DNA of 36,032 nt. Source: a virus. A program made the position numbers and the translations under genes. Positions 23,538 through 31,842 of this stretch are shown piece after piece; positions within the stretch are counted from its first letter, which is position 1; every line of letters starts with the position of its first letter. The notes under the pieces were generated by a model. The model worked only from the letters and a program-made list of their open reading frames with translations. It had not been told where the DNA came from and did not search any database. The DNA lies in IMG/VR virus record IMGVR_UViG_3300023184_000308, positions 1 through 36,032 of that record; one strand, 5' to 3'.

Positions 23538-24521
23538 CTATTTCAGTAAAAGTTCTATTGCTTTAGCCGCGTCATCGACGCGACCAGACTTTGCAAGACG
23601 CTGTTTTGCGCGTGTACTTTCAGTTGTTGTAGAGACGCGACCTGCTGCACTAGGCTTGGCAGTGCGAGGACCGTTGTTGACGACTGGCTTGATCTGTCCA
23701 CGCTTGGACATCATCTGGTCATAGAGCGCAGCTTTACGCAACGCAATGACAGCCCTGTGGTCATAAACATTCTTGAGTTCTTCGTCGCTGAATCCGATCT
23801 TTTTACCAAATTCGACGAGTAGAGCTTTTTCAGCCTGTGCCTTCTTGGAATCTTTCCACTCAGGTACGGCTTGGATCAGGGCTTCTTGCTGTTGCGCAAG
23901 GTGAGCTTGCATTTCCTGTGCTCTTTGTTGCGCTGTTAGCTGAGAAAGTCGCTGCTGCTCAGATTGAATAGCTGCGAGTTTTTCTTGCTTCTGGCGTCTA
24001 ATCTCCGACTGCCTCACCCATTCGATAGGGTCTTCATCTCGAAGACGCTCCATGTCGATAGATGGTTCAGCCGACTCAAGTTGCTGTTGCAACGCTCCCA
24101 ACAATTGAGCGTACTGTTCACGCTCGGCACGAATAGCAGCAGCCTCAGCCTCAACAGCCTTGCGGGTCTCAGCGATCTGTTGCGTCTTTCGTGTGTAGTC
24201 CTGAGTACGCGAATATCCTTTTTGAAGTTCGTCTAGCGTTACCTCGACCTCTTTACCGTCAACTTTGACGGTGTAGACCTCGGCTGGCTTTTCTTCTTCT
24301 TCGGTTTCTTCACTTTCCTCTGACTGTTCCTCTGTCGTTTCATCACTCGATTCGTCGTCTTGCACATCGAGTTCTTCGTCAACAGAAGCCGCGACTTCGG
24401 ACTCTTCGTCCTCAGTCAAACGCGCCTTGTCATCTGTCTGCTGTTCTCCATCTAGTGGCAACATCATCTGATCAAGAGCACTAGCTGCATCAGCTACGGA
24501 CATAGGGGTTTGGTTTTCCAT
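23538..24521 (-). CDS. scaffolding protein (327 aa)
   Basis: A very acidic N-terminal quarter (long Glu/Ser/Asp run around 35-80) leads into a short beta-like module (VYTVKVDGKEVEVTLDELQKG). A long Gln/Glu/Ala coiled-coil region at about 105-215 follows, then a basic C-terminus that would bind the capsid shell. Composition and position between portal and capsid genes are those of a scaffold that guides procapsid assembly. It is not expected in the mature virion. Confidence 0.78.
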   Translation of the reverse strand: MENQTPMSVADAASALDQMMLPLDGEQQTDDKARLTEDEESEVAASVDEELDVQDDESSDETTEEQSEESEETEEEEKPAEVYTVKVDGKEVEVTLDELQKGYSRTQDYTRKTQQIAETRKAVEAEAAAIRAEREQYAQLLGALQQQLESAEPSIDMERLRDEDPIEWVRQSEIRRQKQEKLAAIQSEQQRLSQLTAQQRAQEMQAHLAQQQEALIQAVPEWKDSKKAQAEKALLVEFGKKIGFSDEELKNVYDHRAVIALRKAALYDQMMSKRGQIKPVVNNGPRTAKPSAAGRVSTTTESTRAKQRLAKSGRVDDAAKAIELLLK

Positions 24522-24532
24522 TGCCTAGTCCT

Positions 24533-24799
24533 TTACACCAACGACTTTTGTTCACGCTCAATCTGGCGTTGTGCGACTTTTCCGTTATCCATGATCTTTG
24601 AAATCTCGGTTCGAAAGTTGTCAATCGCACGCAACATATGCCAAGCGTGTTCTCTTCTCACGGTGTCCTCTGGTTTCGTATCTTTCCAAAGCCAGACGGC
24701 ATCGTTCTCCATCTTCAACAAAGCAGTTGAGAAAGCCTCGTCAGCGATAAGCGACTCAGCCTTCTTGCCTTTTCTTACATCTTCTTCTAGTTTGCTCAC
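24533..24799 (-). CDS. small helical late protein between portal and scaffold (88 aa)
   Basis: The GTG start abuts the portal stop (TAAGTG) with AAGGA upstream. The product is all-helical, with EDTVRREHAWHMLRAIDNFR as its most distinctive part. Small helical proteins sit at this place in related genomes and are thought to assist head assembly. I do not recognise a named family. Confidence 0.55.
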   Translation of the reverse strand: MSKLEEDVRKGKKAESLIADEAFSTALLKMENDAVWLWKDTKPEDTVRREHAWHMLRAIDNFRTEISKIMDNGKVAQRQIEREQKSLV

Positions 24800-26992
24800 T
24801 TAAACCATTCCTTGTGGGTTGATGGGTTGCTCTGGTGCTGGCTGGGCTTGCGCCATAGCCTGTTGTACCAAAGCACTTTGCTCTTTTACAACCTCTCGGT
24901 TGACATTCTGCTCCGCAACAATTTGCGCGGTGCTCACCTGTGTGTTGTACTTTAACTCAAGTTCGTACTGACGAAGTAGTCTATCTTGGTTCATTTGATC
25001 GCGTCTGAAATCATCATCTCTGATCATCTTCTGGCGCTGTAACTCAAGATCGGCAGCCTTTTTCTGGATGTCTGCCTTAATAGACTCGGCTTGAACCTGC
25101 GCCAAAACCTCTTCTGGAGTTGGCTTTTGTGGTGCTTGTGGTGGCTTCCAGCCATCTGGAATATCCGCAAAGTAGCTTGATGCGTCCTTAAATCCTGAGA
25201 GTTCAACGACCTTCTTTAAGGTGCGCACATACATCTGAGGAGACACCACGGGATTCTCAAGACCGTACTGGTTGATGATGGATTCTTGCTTGGCGAGTAT
25301 CTGCATCAGGGTTGCAATACGCTCATTGGTGTCGCCATTGCCAAGACCGATATTGATGTTGACATCCATCGTGTTGTCCCAAGCGCGTGGGTCAATCTGT
25401 ACCCACTTGTTGCGCAAGCGGATCATGCGTGGCTTGTCTTGATGCGTCGTGACCAAGAACAAAATCGTTTTAAACAGCTCCTTCATGCCTTCAGCCATAA
25501 GACGCGCAGTCAACTCAATGCGTCCTTGGCTGGCGCTTACTGTGGCTGCCACAGCAGCCTTGGTGCTGGACTGCAAAGCATCTGGATTCAATCCCATAGA
25601 TGCCTTGGACATTCCTGTGCGACCTTCCTTGATCTCGTCCAAGTAAGAAAGCACAGGGAAAGCAGCCTGCCCAACAAACGGTGTCACCAACGGCTGCACC
25701 ATATTTGGAGCACGCGCACGAATGATTGCGCCTGTCTCGTTATTCAAAGCGTCGTCAATGTTGACTTGACCTTCGACAATCACGGTGCGCGGATGGATGG
25801 ATTGCGCCAAAGAATCAAGCGTATTGCGCATGACTTCTGACTTGATCTCCTGCAAGTCTCGCGTAATGTCAAATATCGACATCGCCTCAAGTGGTGATGT
25901 GTGGGGTTCTGGATCGCAAGGAAACTCAATAAACGGGATGTACGACGCTGGCAGATTGCGCACCATCTTGTAACCCGAACCCATAAAGCACATCTTGCGC
26001 AACTCAGGGATACCGTCACCGTCATAGTCAACCTTGGCATAGCCCTCGACATAGAGGACACGCATCATCATGGGGTTATTGCTCTCGCCAAAATACTGGT
26101 TATTAGCAAGAGGAGCGCGAGCCAGAGCCTCTTCGTTGTCGTTCAAGTCTGACGAGCCAATGTAGTCCATCACCTCGTCTTCGTCATAGCCCATGCCAAT
26201 CAACTCAGCCACAGTCGCCATCTTGCGGTGACCAATGAACGGTGCATCTTTGAATGACATCGCTTGACGCGAAAGCAATAACTCTTCTGGCGGTAGGCAC
26301 GCCACATGAATACGCTTGTCAACAATCTTGCGCTTGACTTGCACATCATGGATCATTGCCTGTGGCGCTGGTTGACCAGTCATAGGATCGATCTGCATCG
26401 CGCCTTGCATGGCGTCGTCTGGATAGCTCGCAACGATCTGCACATCTGCGCCATCTTCTTGCATTACGATCTGCAATGTCTGGTCATCGAGTCCAGAATA
26501 TTCTTCAATGCGTACAGACTCGGTGTCTTCAACCCAAGCCTTCATAATTCCACATTTACGCACCAAAGCGTCTTTAAATGTGGCGTATGCCACCATAAAA
26601 CCGTTGTTGTCGTTGTTAAAGATGTAATTTGCGTAGTCTGTGGCTTGCTGTGCGCCAGCAACATCTTCTGGACCACGGGGTACATACTCAACGACATTCT
26701 CTGTTGAGAAAAATACCTTCATCAAAGACGGCAACATGGCAGATACGGTGTCGCGCACTTCCATCGCCACGACTTGTGAGCGACCTTCTTCCTCGTTACC
26801 GAAGGGGTCACCACGGTAATACTCAGTACCGCGAGCGCGAATGGGAGACAAGTCGGAGTCGATGTAGCTCACAGCGTCTGTGATCTCAGCGTCTATCATG
26901 GCTTCCAAGTCTGTATCTGTCATGGGTGTAAGTGTCGGGTCAACTTCTGACGCGATGTCTGTGCTTATACCGATTTCTTTATTTAGGTGCAT
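24800..26992 (-). CDS. portal protein, P22-type size class (730 aa)
   Basis: It forms the dodecameric ring at the packaging vertex. The length is close to P22 gp1. The helical N-terminus includes a stretch rich in Asp/Glu, the wing contains SMLPSLMKVFFSTENVVEYVP, and the stem and tunnel loop lie around residues 380-480. The long Gln-rich helical C-terminus (LELQRQKMIRDDDFRRDQM) fits the barrel of P22-type portals. It sits between terminase and scaffold as expected. AAGGG is seven bases before the ATG. Confidence 0.8.
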   Translation of the reverse strand: MHLNKEIGISTDIASEVDPTLTPMTDTDLEAMIDAEITDAVSYIDSDLSPIRARGTEYYRGDPFGNEEEGRSQVVAMEVRDTVSAMLPSLMKVFFSTENVVEYVPRGPEDVAGAQQATDYANYIFNNDNNGFMVAYATFKDALVRKCGIMKAWVEDTESVRIEEYSGLDDQTLQIVMQEDGADVQIVASYPDDAMQGAMQIDPMTGQPAPQAMIHDVQVKRKIVDKRIHVACLPPEELLLSRQAMSFKDAPFIGHRKMATVAELIGMGYDEDEVMDYIGSSDLNDNEEALARAPLANNQYFGESNNPMMMRVLYVEGYAKVDYDGDGIPELRKMCFMGSGYKMVRNLPASYIPFIEFPCDPEPHTSPLEAMSIFDITRDLQEIKSEVMRNTLDSLAQSIHPRTVIVEGQVNIDDALNNETGAIIRARAPNMVQPLVTPFVGQAAFPVLSYLDEIKEGRTGMSKASMGLNPDALQSSTKAAVAATVSASQGRIELTARLMAEGMKELFKTILFLVTTHQDKPRMIRLRNKWVQIDPRAWDNTMDVNINIGLGNGDTNERIATLMQILAKQESIINQYGLENPVVSPQMYVRTLKKVVELSGFKDASSYFADIPDGWKPPQAPQKPTPEEVLAQVQAESIKADIQKKAADLELQRQKMIRDDDFRRDQMNQDRLLRQYELELKYNTQVSTAQIVAEQNVNREVVKEQSALVQQAMAQAQPAPEQPINPQGMV

Positions 26993-26994
26993 TT

Positions 26995-27522
26995 TTAACC
27001 CTTAGTCAATACGACATACATGGAGTCCACAGCTCGCGGAGTCCTCAGTAATTCTTCCTGTGTCAATTTTAGGTCTTGTGCGAATGGATTTAACCTAAAT
27101 TCCAAGTGGGTCATGTAAAACCGATCTTCCCAGCCAAGATACCAATGCCAGTCGGTGTAATAAAGCCACGACTTCTCATTGAATGCGCGAAGGTGTGTAG
27201 GGTCTTGCCACGCGCCATAACTCAAGTCATAAGGCACATGAATGCGCATCTCGCCACCAGACTTCAGCAACTTCTTGCAGCTCGTCATCGCGCCAACCAG
27301 ATCGGGCAGGTGTTCGAGCACATCGTTGGCAAGAATTGCGTCAAACATTCCCTCTTTGACATCGAAGTCTCCAAGCCTTGTGGAGATCGCATCTCCCCAC
27401 GGGACATTGCAAATATCAAGCAACCAGTCGTGCTTGACGCGCAGTTGAATATCTGCGTTGATGCAGTCTTCTCTGAAATCTTTTCCAGAGCCTAAGTTAA
27501 GTACCAAAGAATCGTTTTGCAT
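26995..27522 (-). CDS. class I SAM-dependent methyltransferase (175 aa)
   Basis: The SAM-binding motif LNLGSGKD is at 8-15, and the second and fourth motifs are visible as LLDICNVPWGD and ANDVLEHLPD (65-74). It belongs to the small Methyltransf_11-like group often linked to sugar or lipid methylation, not to the DNA methylase types. It overlaps the glycosyltransferase by 26 bp and precedes the portal, so the two probably act on the same acceptor, for example methylating an added sugar. The acceptor is unknown. Confidence 0.72.
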   Translation of the reverse strand: MQNDSLVLNLGSGKDFREDCINADIQLRVKHDWLLDICNVPWGDAISTRLGDFDVKEGMFDAILANDVLEHLPDLVGAMTSCKKLLKSGGEMRIHVPYDLSYGAWQDPTHLRAFNEKSWLYYTDWHWYLGWEDRFYMTHLEFRLNPFAQDLKLTQEELLRTPRAVDSMYVVLTKG

Positions 27523-28186
27523 ACTGTGGACGGTGCTCTTTTACCCAAGGCATTGCTTGGGCAGTTAGTTTTTTAGCGTCCTGACCTACGGTCTGGCTGC
27601 CGACATGATGTACATAGGCGCTAGAGACAAAGTTCTGGTATCCCTGATTAAGTAAATCTGCGCAACTTACATCATCAGAAAACCAGTTAATCGGGGGGAA
27701 TCTGCCGTGATGCCATGCGTCACGCGAGATATACGCAAAAATTGGTGCGATGGTGTCTGAATACCGTATAAAGTTTTCTGACTTAAATCTGCACATCTCA
27801 AGCGGATCACCGTCTGGGTTGTAACGAATGTTTTGTGCAGGACGCACAAAGTCACTTCTTGCCCCCACCCAACCAACATTGATCTCTAGCTCGCGGATCA
27901 CTTCTACATCTTCGAGTAGTCGCTGGTAAGAATTCGGTGTTAGCACCACATCGTCATTGCAGACAATGCAAGCCTGTGCATAGCGCAATGCGTCGTCGAT
28001 TACTTCGTTGTAATCTTCGCCAAAGTTACGGGGTTCGCCAAAGATAAGTCTTGCGTTCTTGTATCCAGAGATGACTCTCTCTGTGCCACGCAAGTAGACA
28101 AATGCCTCTGGCGCATATTGCTTGATGGACTCCAAGAGGACTGGCAATCCCTTGCCGTGTACCGTTGCGATGCAGATTGGGATCAC
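27497..28186 (-). CDS. glycosyltransferase, GT2-like (229 aa)
   Basis: The N-terminus IPICIATVHGKGLPVLLESI is a GT-A donor-binding opening, ACIVCNDDVV at 72-81 provides the DxD-like metal site, and the C-terminal HHVGSQTVG is a common ending of phage-encoded glycosyltransferases. It is followed by an overlapping methyltransferase. Lying between terminase and portal genes, it is a tailoring enzyme inside the packaging/head module. It differs in sequence from the second glycosyltransferase near the capsid gene. Confidence 0.72.
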   Translation of the reverse strand: MIPICIATVHGKGLPVLLESIKQYAPEAFVYLRGTERVISGYKNARLIFGEPRNFGEDYNEVIDDALRYAQACIVCNDDVVLTPNSYQRLLEDVEVIRELEINVGWVGARSDFVRPAQNIRYNPDGDPLEMCRFKSENFIRYSDTIAPIFAYISRDAWHHGRFPPINWFSDDVSCADLLNQGYQNFVSSAYVHHVGSQTVGQDAKKLTAQAMPWVKEHRPQYAKRFFGT

Positions 28187-28476
28187 TTCTTAGCCTTATT
28201 CCTTGCGGAGATCGCCTTGGCTTTTGCCTTGGCATCGGCTTTACTGGACGCGCCCCATGCGTTGAGACTTAACAGAAGACGGGTCTTTTCACCGTCTTTG
28301 TACTCTGGTCCAGCATTTCCCGCCATACGCGCAAGAAAGCTCGCTCGTCTGGGGTTGTCGCCAGACTTGACGGGTGCTTTGAGGTTCATACCTTCGGCTT
28401 TCGCGGAGGCACGACCTTTGGCATTTAAGCCACCACTAGGTGACTTTCCCTCTTTCCTTTGCCAAGCTGCTGTCAC
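28183..28476 (-). CDS. small basic phage protein, DUF6321-like (97 aa)
   Basis: The product has AAWQRKEGKSPSGGLNAKGR near its start and a Lys/Ala-rich end. From memory this is a widespread small basic phage protein, placed in DUF6321 as far as I recall. It starts with GTG in a GTGA overlap with the previous small gene. A nucleic-acid or head-interior role is suggested only by charge and by position near terminase. Confidence 0.65.
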   Translation of the reverse strand: MTAAWQRKEGKSPSGGLNAKGRASAKAEGMNLKAPVKSGDNPRRASFLARMAGNAGPEYKDGEKTRLLLSLNAWGASSKADAKAKAKAISARNKAKK

Positions 28477-28631
28477 TTCTTAGCCTTCGGCTTCTTGGCT
28501 GTCTTGGCAGCAGCTCTAAAGTCGGCAGCACTTGGAGCTGCCTTAGAGCCGACACGGTTCATCTTTTCGCCAGAGCCAGCAGCAATACGCTTTTGCTTGG
28601 CGTGGATGTTTTCGTAGAGTCCATTCTTCAT
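28473..28631 (-). CDS. small basic phage protein (52 aa)
   Basis: The frame begins in an ATGA overlap with the homing-endonuclease stop and ends in GTGA with the next gene. The product starts MKNGLYENIHAKQKRIAAGS and ends in a lysine-rich tail. The GLYENIHAKQKRI...GSGEKM pattern recurs in small phage proteins encoded near portal genes. It is probably a minor virion or DNA-associated protein. Confidence 0.65.
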   Translation of the reverse strand: MKNGLYENIHAKQKRIAAGSGEKMNRVGSKAAPSAADFRAAAKTAKKPKAKK

Positions 28632-29212
28632 GAATTAGTCCTTTCTAACTTTCTTTGCTCAATTTTCCATCTTCTTGAGCCAACAATTCTTTGACCTTTG
28701 TTCCAAGGAATTTTTCCTCTTCCATTTATGTTTACATAGGAAACACCTTTATTCCAAGGAGCTCTTCCTTTTAATGCTTGAGACTGTTTGACAGCAGCAG
28801 ATAACCTTATTTCCTTTAGTTCTTCCTCAGTCTTTTTTATGTACGGCTTTTTTGTACCTTTGTTGTAAGGAGCTTTTCCTTTTCTTTGTTCAGACCAGAT
28901 TCTTCTCGTCTCTTCGCTTGGCTTCCATCCAGACCTACCTTGACCGCCAGTCGTTAGATTGCAAATTGGAATACCAAGTTTTTTCAACTTGTCTATATAT
29001 TCCTGTTCAGCAAGCAAAGACAAATCTTCGTCAACATCTGACACCAACTCTTCAGCAGTAAATCCACCAGCCTCATTAACTATTTCATGCCAGCGATTAT
29101 TTCTATTTTGAGTTTTTGTTTTTCTATATGGATTGGATGCTTTACCAACGTAAAAAATCTGACCGTTGTCAGCTCTTCTATGTTGATAAATTGAACAGCC
29201 TTCAGTCTTCAT
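28628..29212 (-). CDS. GIY-YIG homing endonuclease with NUMOD3 motifs (194 aa)
   Basis: Variant GIY and YIG motifs are SIYQHR (7-12) and FYVGKA (20-25), with Arg30, Glu69 and Asn85 in the expected order for the nuclease. Three DNA-binding NUMOD3 motifs follow: GKAPYNKG, GRAPWNKG and GKIPWNKG. It is a free-standing homing endonuclease inserted between two small virion-region genes, keeping short overlaps with both. The gene is clearly AT-richer than its surroundings, a mark of recent arrival. Confidence 0.85.
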   Translation of the reverse strand: MKTEGCSIYQHRRADNGQIFYVGKASNPYRKTKTQNRNNRWHEIVNEAGGFTAEELVSDVDEDLSLLAEQEYIDKLKKLGIPICNLTTGGQGRSGWKPSEETRRIWSEQRKGKAPYNKGTKKPYIKKTEEELKEIRLSAAVKQSQALKGRAPWNKGVSYVNINGRGKIPWNKGQRIVGSRRWKIEQRKLERTNS

Positions 29213-29684
29213 TTGTTTGATTCATTTCTTCTGGAGACTCTCCTTCGTCTTCCCCATCTCCAGTATTCGGACCACCGACTACCCATGCTAGGCACGATCT
29301 TGAACCCGCACATTTGAAATCAAAAATCTCACAATATCCAAGGTCTGCTAACTCAATAGTTCCCCACGGATCGGCTTCGTTGCCGATACCGTCAGCGATA
29401 CATTGCTTGATGGAATCAGAGACATTGAACGCTGCGCAATTACCGCAACGGCTTTTCTTTGCATCTTCGACAGACACATCCCACTCATCAGCCATGCGCT
29501 TCCAGTAAGCCTCATTGGGAAGATTAGGATTCTCAGGACCGTACTTCGCAGTCGTGATCGCCTTGGCGCGGTTCTTCAGATTCAGAGTGATGTCTTGTGT
29601 GGGAAGTGGACACTTGCTGGTGTCCGACTCAGACATCATCTGATCCATTGCGCCTTGTAAGCGCTTGGGGTATGAGGAAGCCAT
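29202..29684 (-). CDS. cysteine-rich phage protein near terminase (160 aa)
   Basis: The centre carries a Cys cluster: CGNCAAF (80, 83), Cys95, YC (118), KC (125) and Cys131 in a SCLAWVVGGP segment. The spacing could hold a metal or an iron-sulfur cluster. I recall the CGNCAAF...GYC...FKC...WVVGGP pattern from proteins encoded next to terminase genes in many podoviruses, with unknown role. The C-terminal tail is acidic and low-complexity. It overlaps the endonuclease start by 11 bp. Confidence 0.65.
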   Translation of the reverse strand: MASSYPKRLQGAMDQMMSESDTSKCPLPTQDITLNLKNRAKAITTAKYGPENPNLPNEAYWKRMADEWDVSVEDAKKSRCGNCAAFNVSDSIKQCIADGIGNEADPWGTIELADLGYCEIFDFKCAGSRSCLAWVVGGPNTGDGEDEGESPEEMNQTNED

Positions 29685-29854
29685 TACTTCATTCCCTTCT
29701 TAGGCTTCACGCCAGCAGAGGATAAAGCAATAGCCAAGGCTTGCTTTGGATTCTTGACGACTGGTCCAGTCTTCGATCCGCTATGCATCTTGCCGGCCTT
29801 GAATTCGTTATAAACCTTAGAGATTTTTTTCTCTGTCTTTGTCTTCTTCATCAT
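29684..29854 (-). CDS. small basic phage protein, DUF6496-like (56 aa)
   Basis: The start was put at 29854 because AAGGAG is eight bases upstream. A longer frame from 29977 lies within the terminase gene. The sequence VYNEFKAGKMHSGSKTGPVV, with NPKQALAIALS following, is a common small phage protein of the DUF6496 type. Function unknown. Its stop overlaps the next gene's start. Confidence 0.7.
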   Translation of the reverse strand: MMKKTKTEKKISKVYNEFKAGKMHSGSKTGPVVKNPKQALAIALSSAGVKPKKGMK

Positions 29855-29885
29855 GTCAGTTACTCCTTGAATTGAGATAGACGAA

Positions 29886-31430
29886 TTATGCAACCCTAGA
29901 GAGGTTTCTACGCAACGGCTGAGACCACTTCTGCGATGCGTTTGCACCGAATGCACCGATAGCTGCTTCAGATGCAAATGTCAGCACAAATGAATCTGCC
30001 TTGTCGGGGGACTTCAAGCCACGCTTTCGGATGTCGTCCTTGCCCTCGACTTGAATCTTTCCAGAGCTGCTAAAGAAGTACCTCACAGTCGCAAGTTCTG
30101 CCACAAGTTCTTCGTCTGCGGGGATACGACAATCACGCGCCTCGAACCACGCCTTCGCCTTGTACCAAAGCTCTGCGCGTAGATTCCTGTAAGTCGTACC
30201 CATCGCGGGGGACTCTGAAACATTGATGCCTCGAGCTGGAAGTCCGAGTTCTCGTAGACGATCAACTACGCCAGCACCAAGACCAATCGAGTCCACCATA
30301 ATCTCGTGGGGACGCTGACTAGGTGGTAGAGCTTCCCACTCTGCGACGACAGCGCCAGTCAATTGCATCAAGTCCAAGTTTTTCCAAATCTTTGTGGGTT
30401 CGATGAGCGCGTTGCCTTGTCTCTTCGAGAGTGCAGACCTGTCACCACCAAAGCGTGCGACATCCAAGCCCCAGATCAGCTTGGCGTGCTGACTTGTCTC
30501 TACATCGCGGTGCTTTGCCAGTTCCAGCAACTCCATCGGGATGATCGTGTCGTCGTCTGCCCTTGGAAACTCGCCAAGGACGCGGATACGGTAGGCATTG
30601 GATTCCTCACCGTAGCGCGACTTCATCTCTTCGACATACGCATCTGAGACCCTTGGAGAGTCAACGCAAGAGACTTTCATCGTCACCCAGTCGTTGGCGA
30701 GTCGGTTCTGGGTGTCGTAAAAGAATCCGCTAGAGCGTACAGGGTTGCCCAGTAGAAGGGTCACGGCATTGTGTCCAGACATCGAACCAGCAGCAGCTTC
30801 AAACACTTGCTCTGGGATACCCGACGCCTCGTCAGCCACCAGCATCACATTCTCTGAGTGGACACCTTGCAGGGCTTCTGGTTGCTCTGCCCTCGATGTC
30901 CTTGCGGACACGAAAGCCTCTGTCGCTGCTTCCTTGACCTCGATACGGTCTTGCTTGACTTCGAGCATCTCTCTAAGAGTCTCAGGTAACTCTTTGACCC
31001 AACGCTTTAGTTCCGCAAAGAGCGCGTCGTATAGCTGGCTGGATGTGGGGGCTGTTACCACCACCTTGACGGGGTAACGCAAGAGCAGATACCAGATGAT
31101 CGCCCAGCTCGCTGCTGTGGACTTGCCTACGCCATGACCTGATCTGACAGATATGCGTCGGTTTCCCTTGGCGATGTGGGTGAGGAAAGTCTCTTGCCAA
31201 GTGTCGGGGTTAGCGTTTAAGACTTCCTTGACAAAGAGGACTGGATTGTTCTTGTAGCGTATGGTGAACGCAACAAAGGGATTCTTTGAGAGTTCGTCTT
31301 GCTTCTTGTCGTGGATGCGGTCTAGCGTCTCCTTGACCTGTGGGTGTAGTTTCTTTTTTACTGGTGCAGTTGATTCTGTCGTCATGTCGGGATTGTGCCA
31401 CCAAGATGGGTTGTTGGTGACTCCGTTCAT
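29886..31430 (-). CDS. terL: terminase large subunit (514 aa)
   Basis: The DNA-packaging motor and nuclease. The ATPase half shows Walker A SGHGVGKST (97-105), Walker B VMLVADEAS (195-203, Asp200/Glu201) and the coupling segment LLLGNP. The RNase H-like nuclease half shows GLDVARFGGD (Asp323), IMVDSIGLGAG (Asp380) and SPDKADSFVL (Asp476/Asp479). The first ATG at 31430 has no close SD. An ATG 15 codons in (31385) is the alternative start. Unusually, it is separated from the small subunit gene by 476 non-coding bases. Confidence 0.92.
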   Translation of the reverse strand: MNGVTNNPSWWHNPDMTTESTAPVKKKLHPQVKETLDRIHDKKQDELSKNPFVAFTIRYKNNPVLFVKEVLNANPDTWQETFLTHIAKGNRRISVRSGHGVGKSTAASWAIIWYLLLRYPVKVVVTAPTSSQLYDALFAELKRWVKELPETLREMLEVKQDRIEVKEAATEAFVSARTSRAEQPEALQGVHSENVMLVADEASGIPEQVFEAAAGSMSGHNAVTLLLGNPVRSSGFFYDTQNRLANDWVTMKVSCVDSPRVSDAYVEEMKSRYGEESNAYRIRVLGEFPRADDDTIIPMELLELAKHRDVETSQHAKLIWGLDVARFGGDRSALSKRQGNALIEPTKIWKNLDLMQLTGAVVAEWEALPPSQRPHEIMVDSIGLGAGVVDRLRELGLPARGINVSESPAMGTTYRNLRAELWYKAKAWFEARDCRIPADEELVAELATVRYFFSSSGKIQVEGKDDIRKRGLKSPDKADSFVLTFASEAAIGAFGANASQKWSQPLRRNLSRVA

Positions 31431-31668
31431 TTTTGAGCGTAGGCTCCGACGGAATAGCGGAGATAGAACAATATTCGATGGCGTCTTTCTGTGCTGTGTG
31501 CATAGCGACTACCTTTCACCAACACGGCTGGGGACTGTCAGGGCATATTCTTACCTGAGAAACCCAGTATTACCTGCAATGCAATCAATCCCCATGCGTG
31601 TTGATACGCAAGTCAAGTATATGAGATTTTTTATTTTTTATTTTTTTTGTGGGAGTGTGGTGCTGTGT

Positions 31669-31690
31669 GGGTGGGAGTGTGGGGGGTGGG
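31669..31690 (+). other. G-quadruplex motif
   Basis: GGG, T, GGG, AGTGT, GGGGGG, T, GGG satisfies the G3+N1-7 four-run rule on the plus strand. Further G runs lie on each side. It sits between the T-tracts and the DnaA boxes. Formation in the cell is not shown. Confidence 0.55.
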
Positions 31691-31726
31691 TTCGGTATCT
31701 GTCGGGGTGCAGTTTCAGCCCACCCC
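31683..31726. repeat. inverted repeat GGGGTGGG / CCCACCCC
   Basis: Exact 8-bp arms at 31683-31690 and 31719-31726 (10 bp with a G-T and a T-A pair) enclose 28 bases. No T-run follows on either strand, so it is not a simple terminator. Its place beside terL allows a packaging-recognition role. Confidence 0.5.
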
Positions 31727-31842
31727 GTCGCGCAGAGCGAAGGGGGGGTAAACCCGAATGATGTGGCAGATAACAGTCAGAAATGAATACTATCTGCTTC
31801 ACCTAGTTTACACTATGTTCATTATGTAAAGTTATTTTGCTG

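Noticed and set aside
25286-25840. 184-codon plus-strand frame inside the portal gene
   Set aside because: Antisense shadow of a clearly supported portal coding frame, with atypical composition.
31210-31503. 97-codon minus-strand frame with an SD-like AAAGG overlapping the start of terL
   Set aside because: Most of it lies inside terL in another frame. The product is low-complexity, without recognisable features, and TerL motifs clearly define the coding frame.
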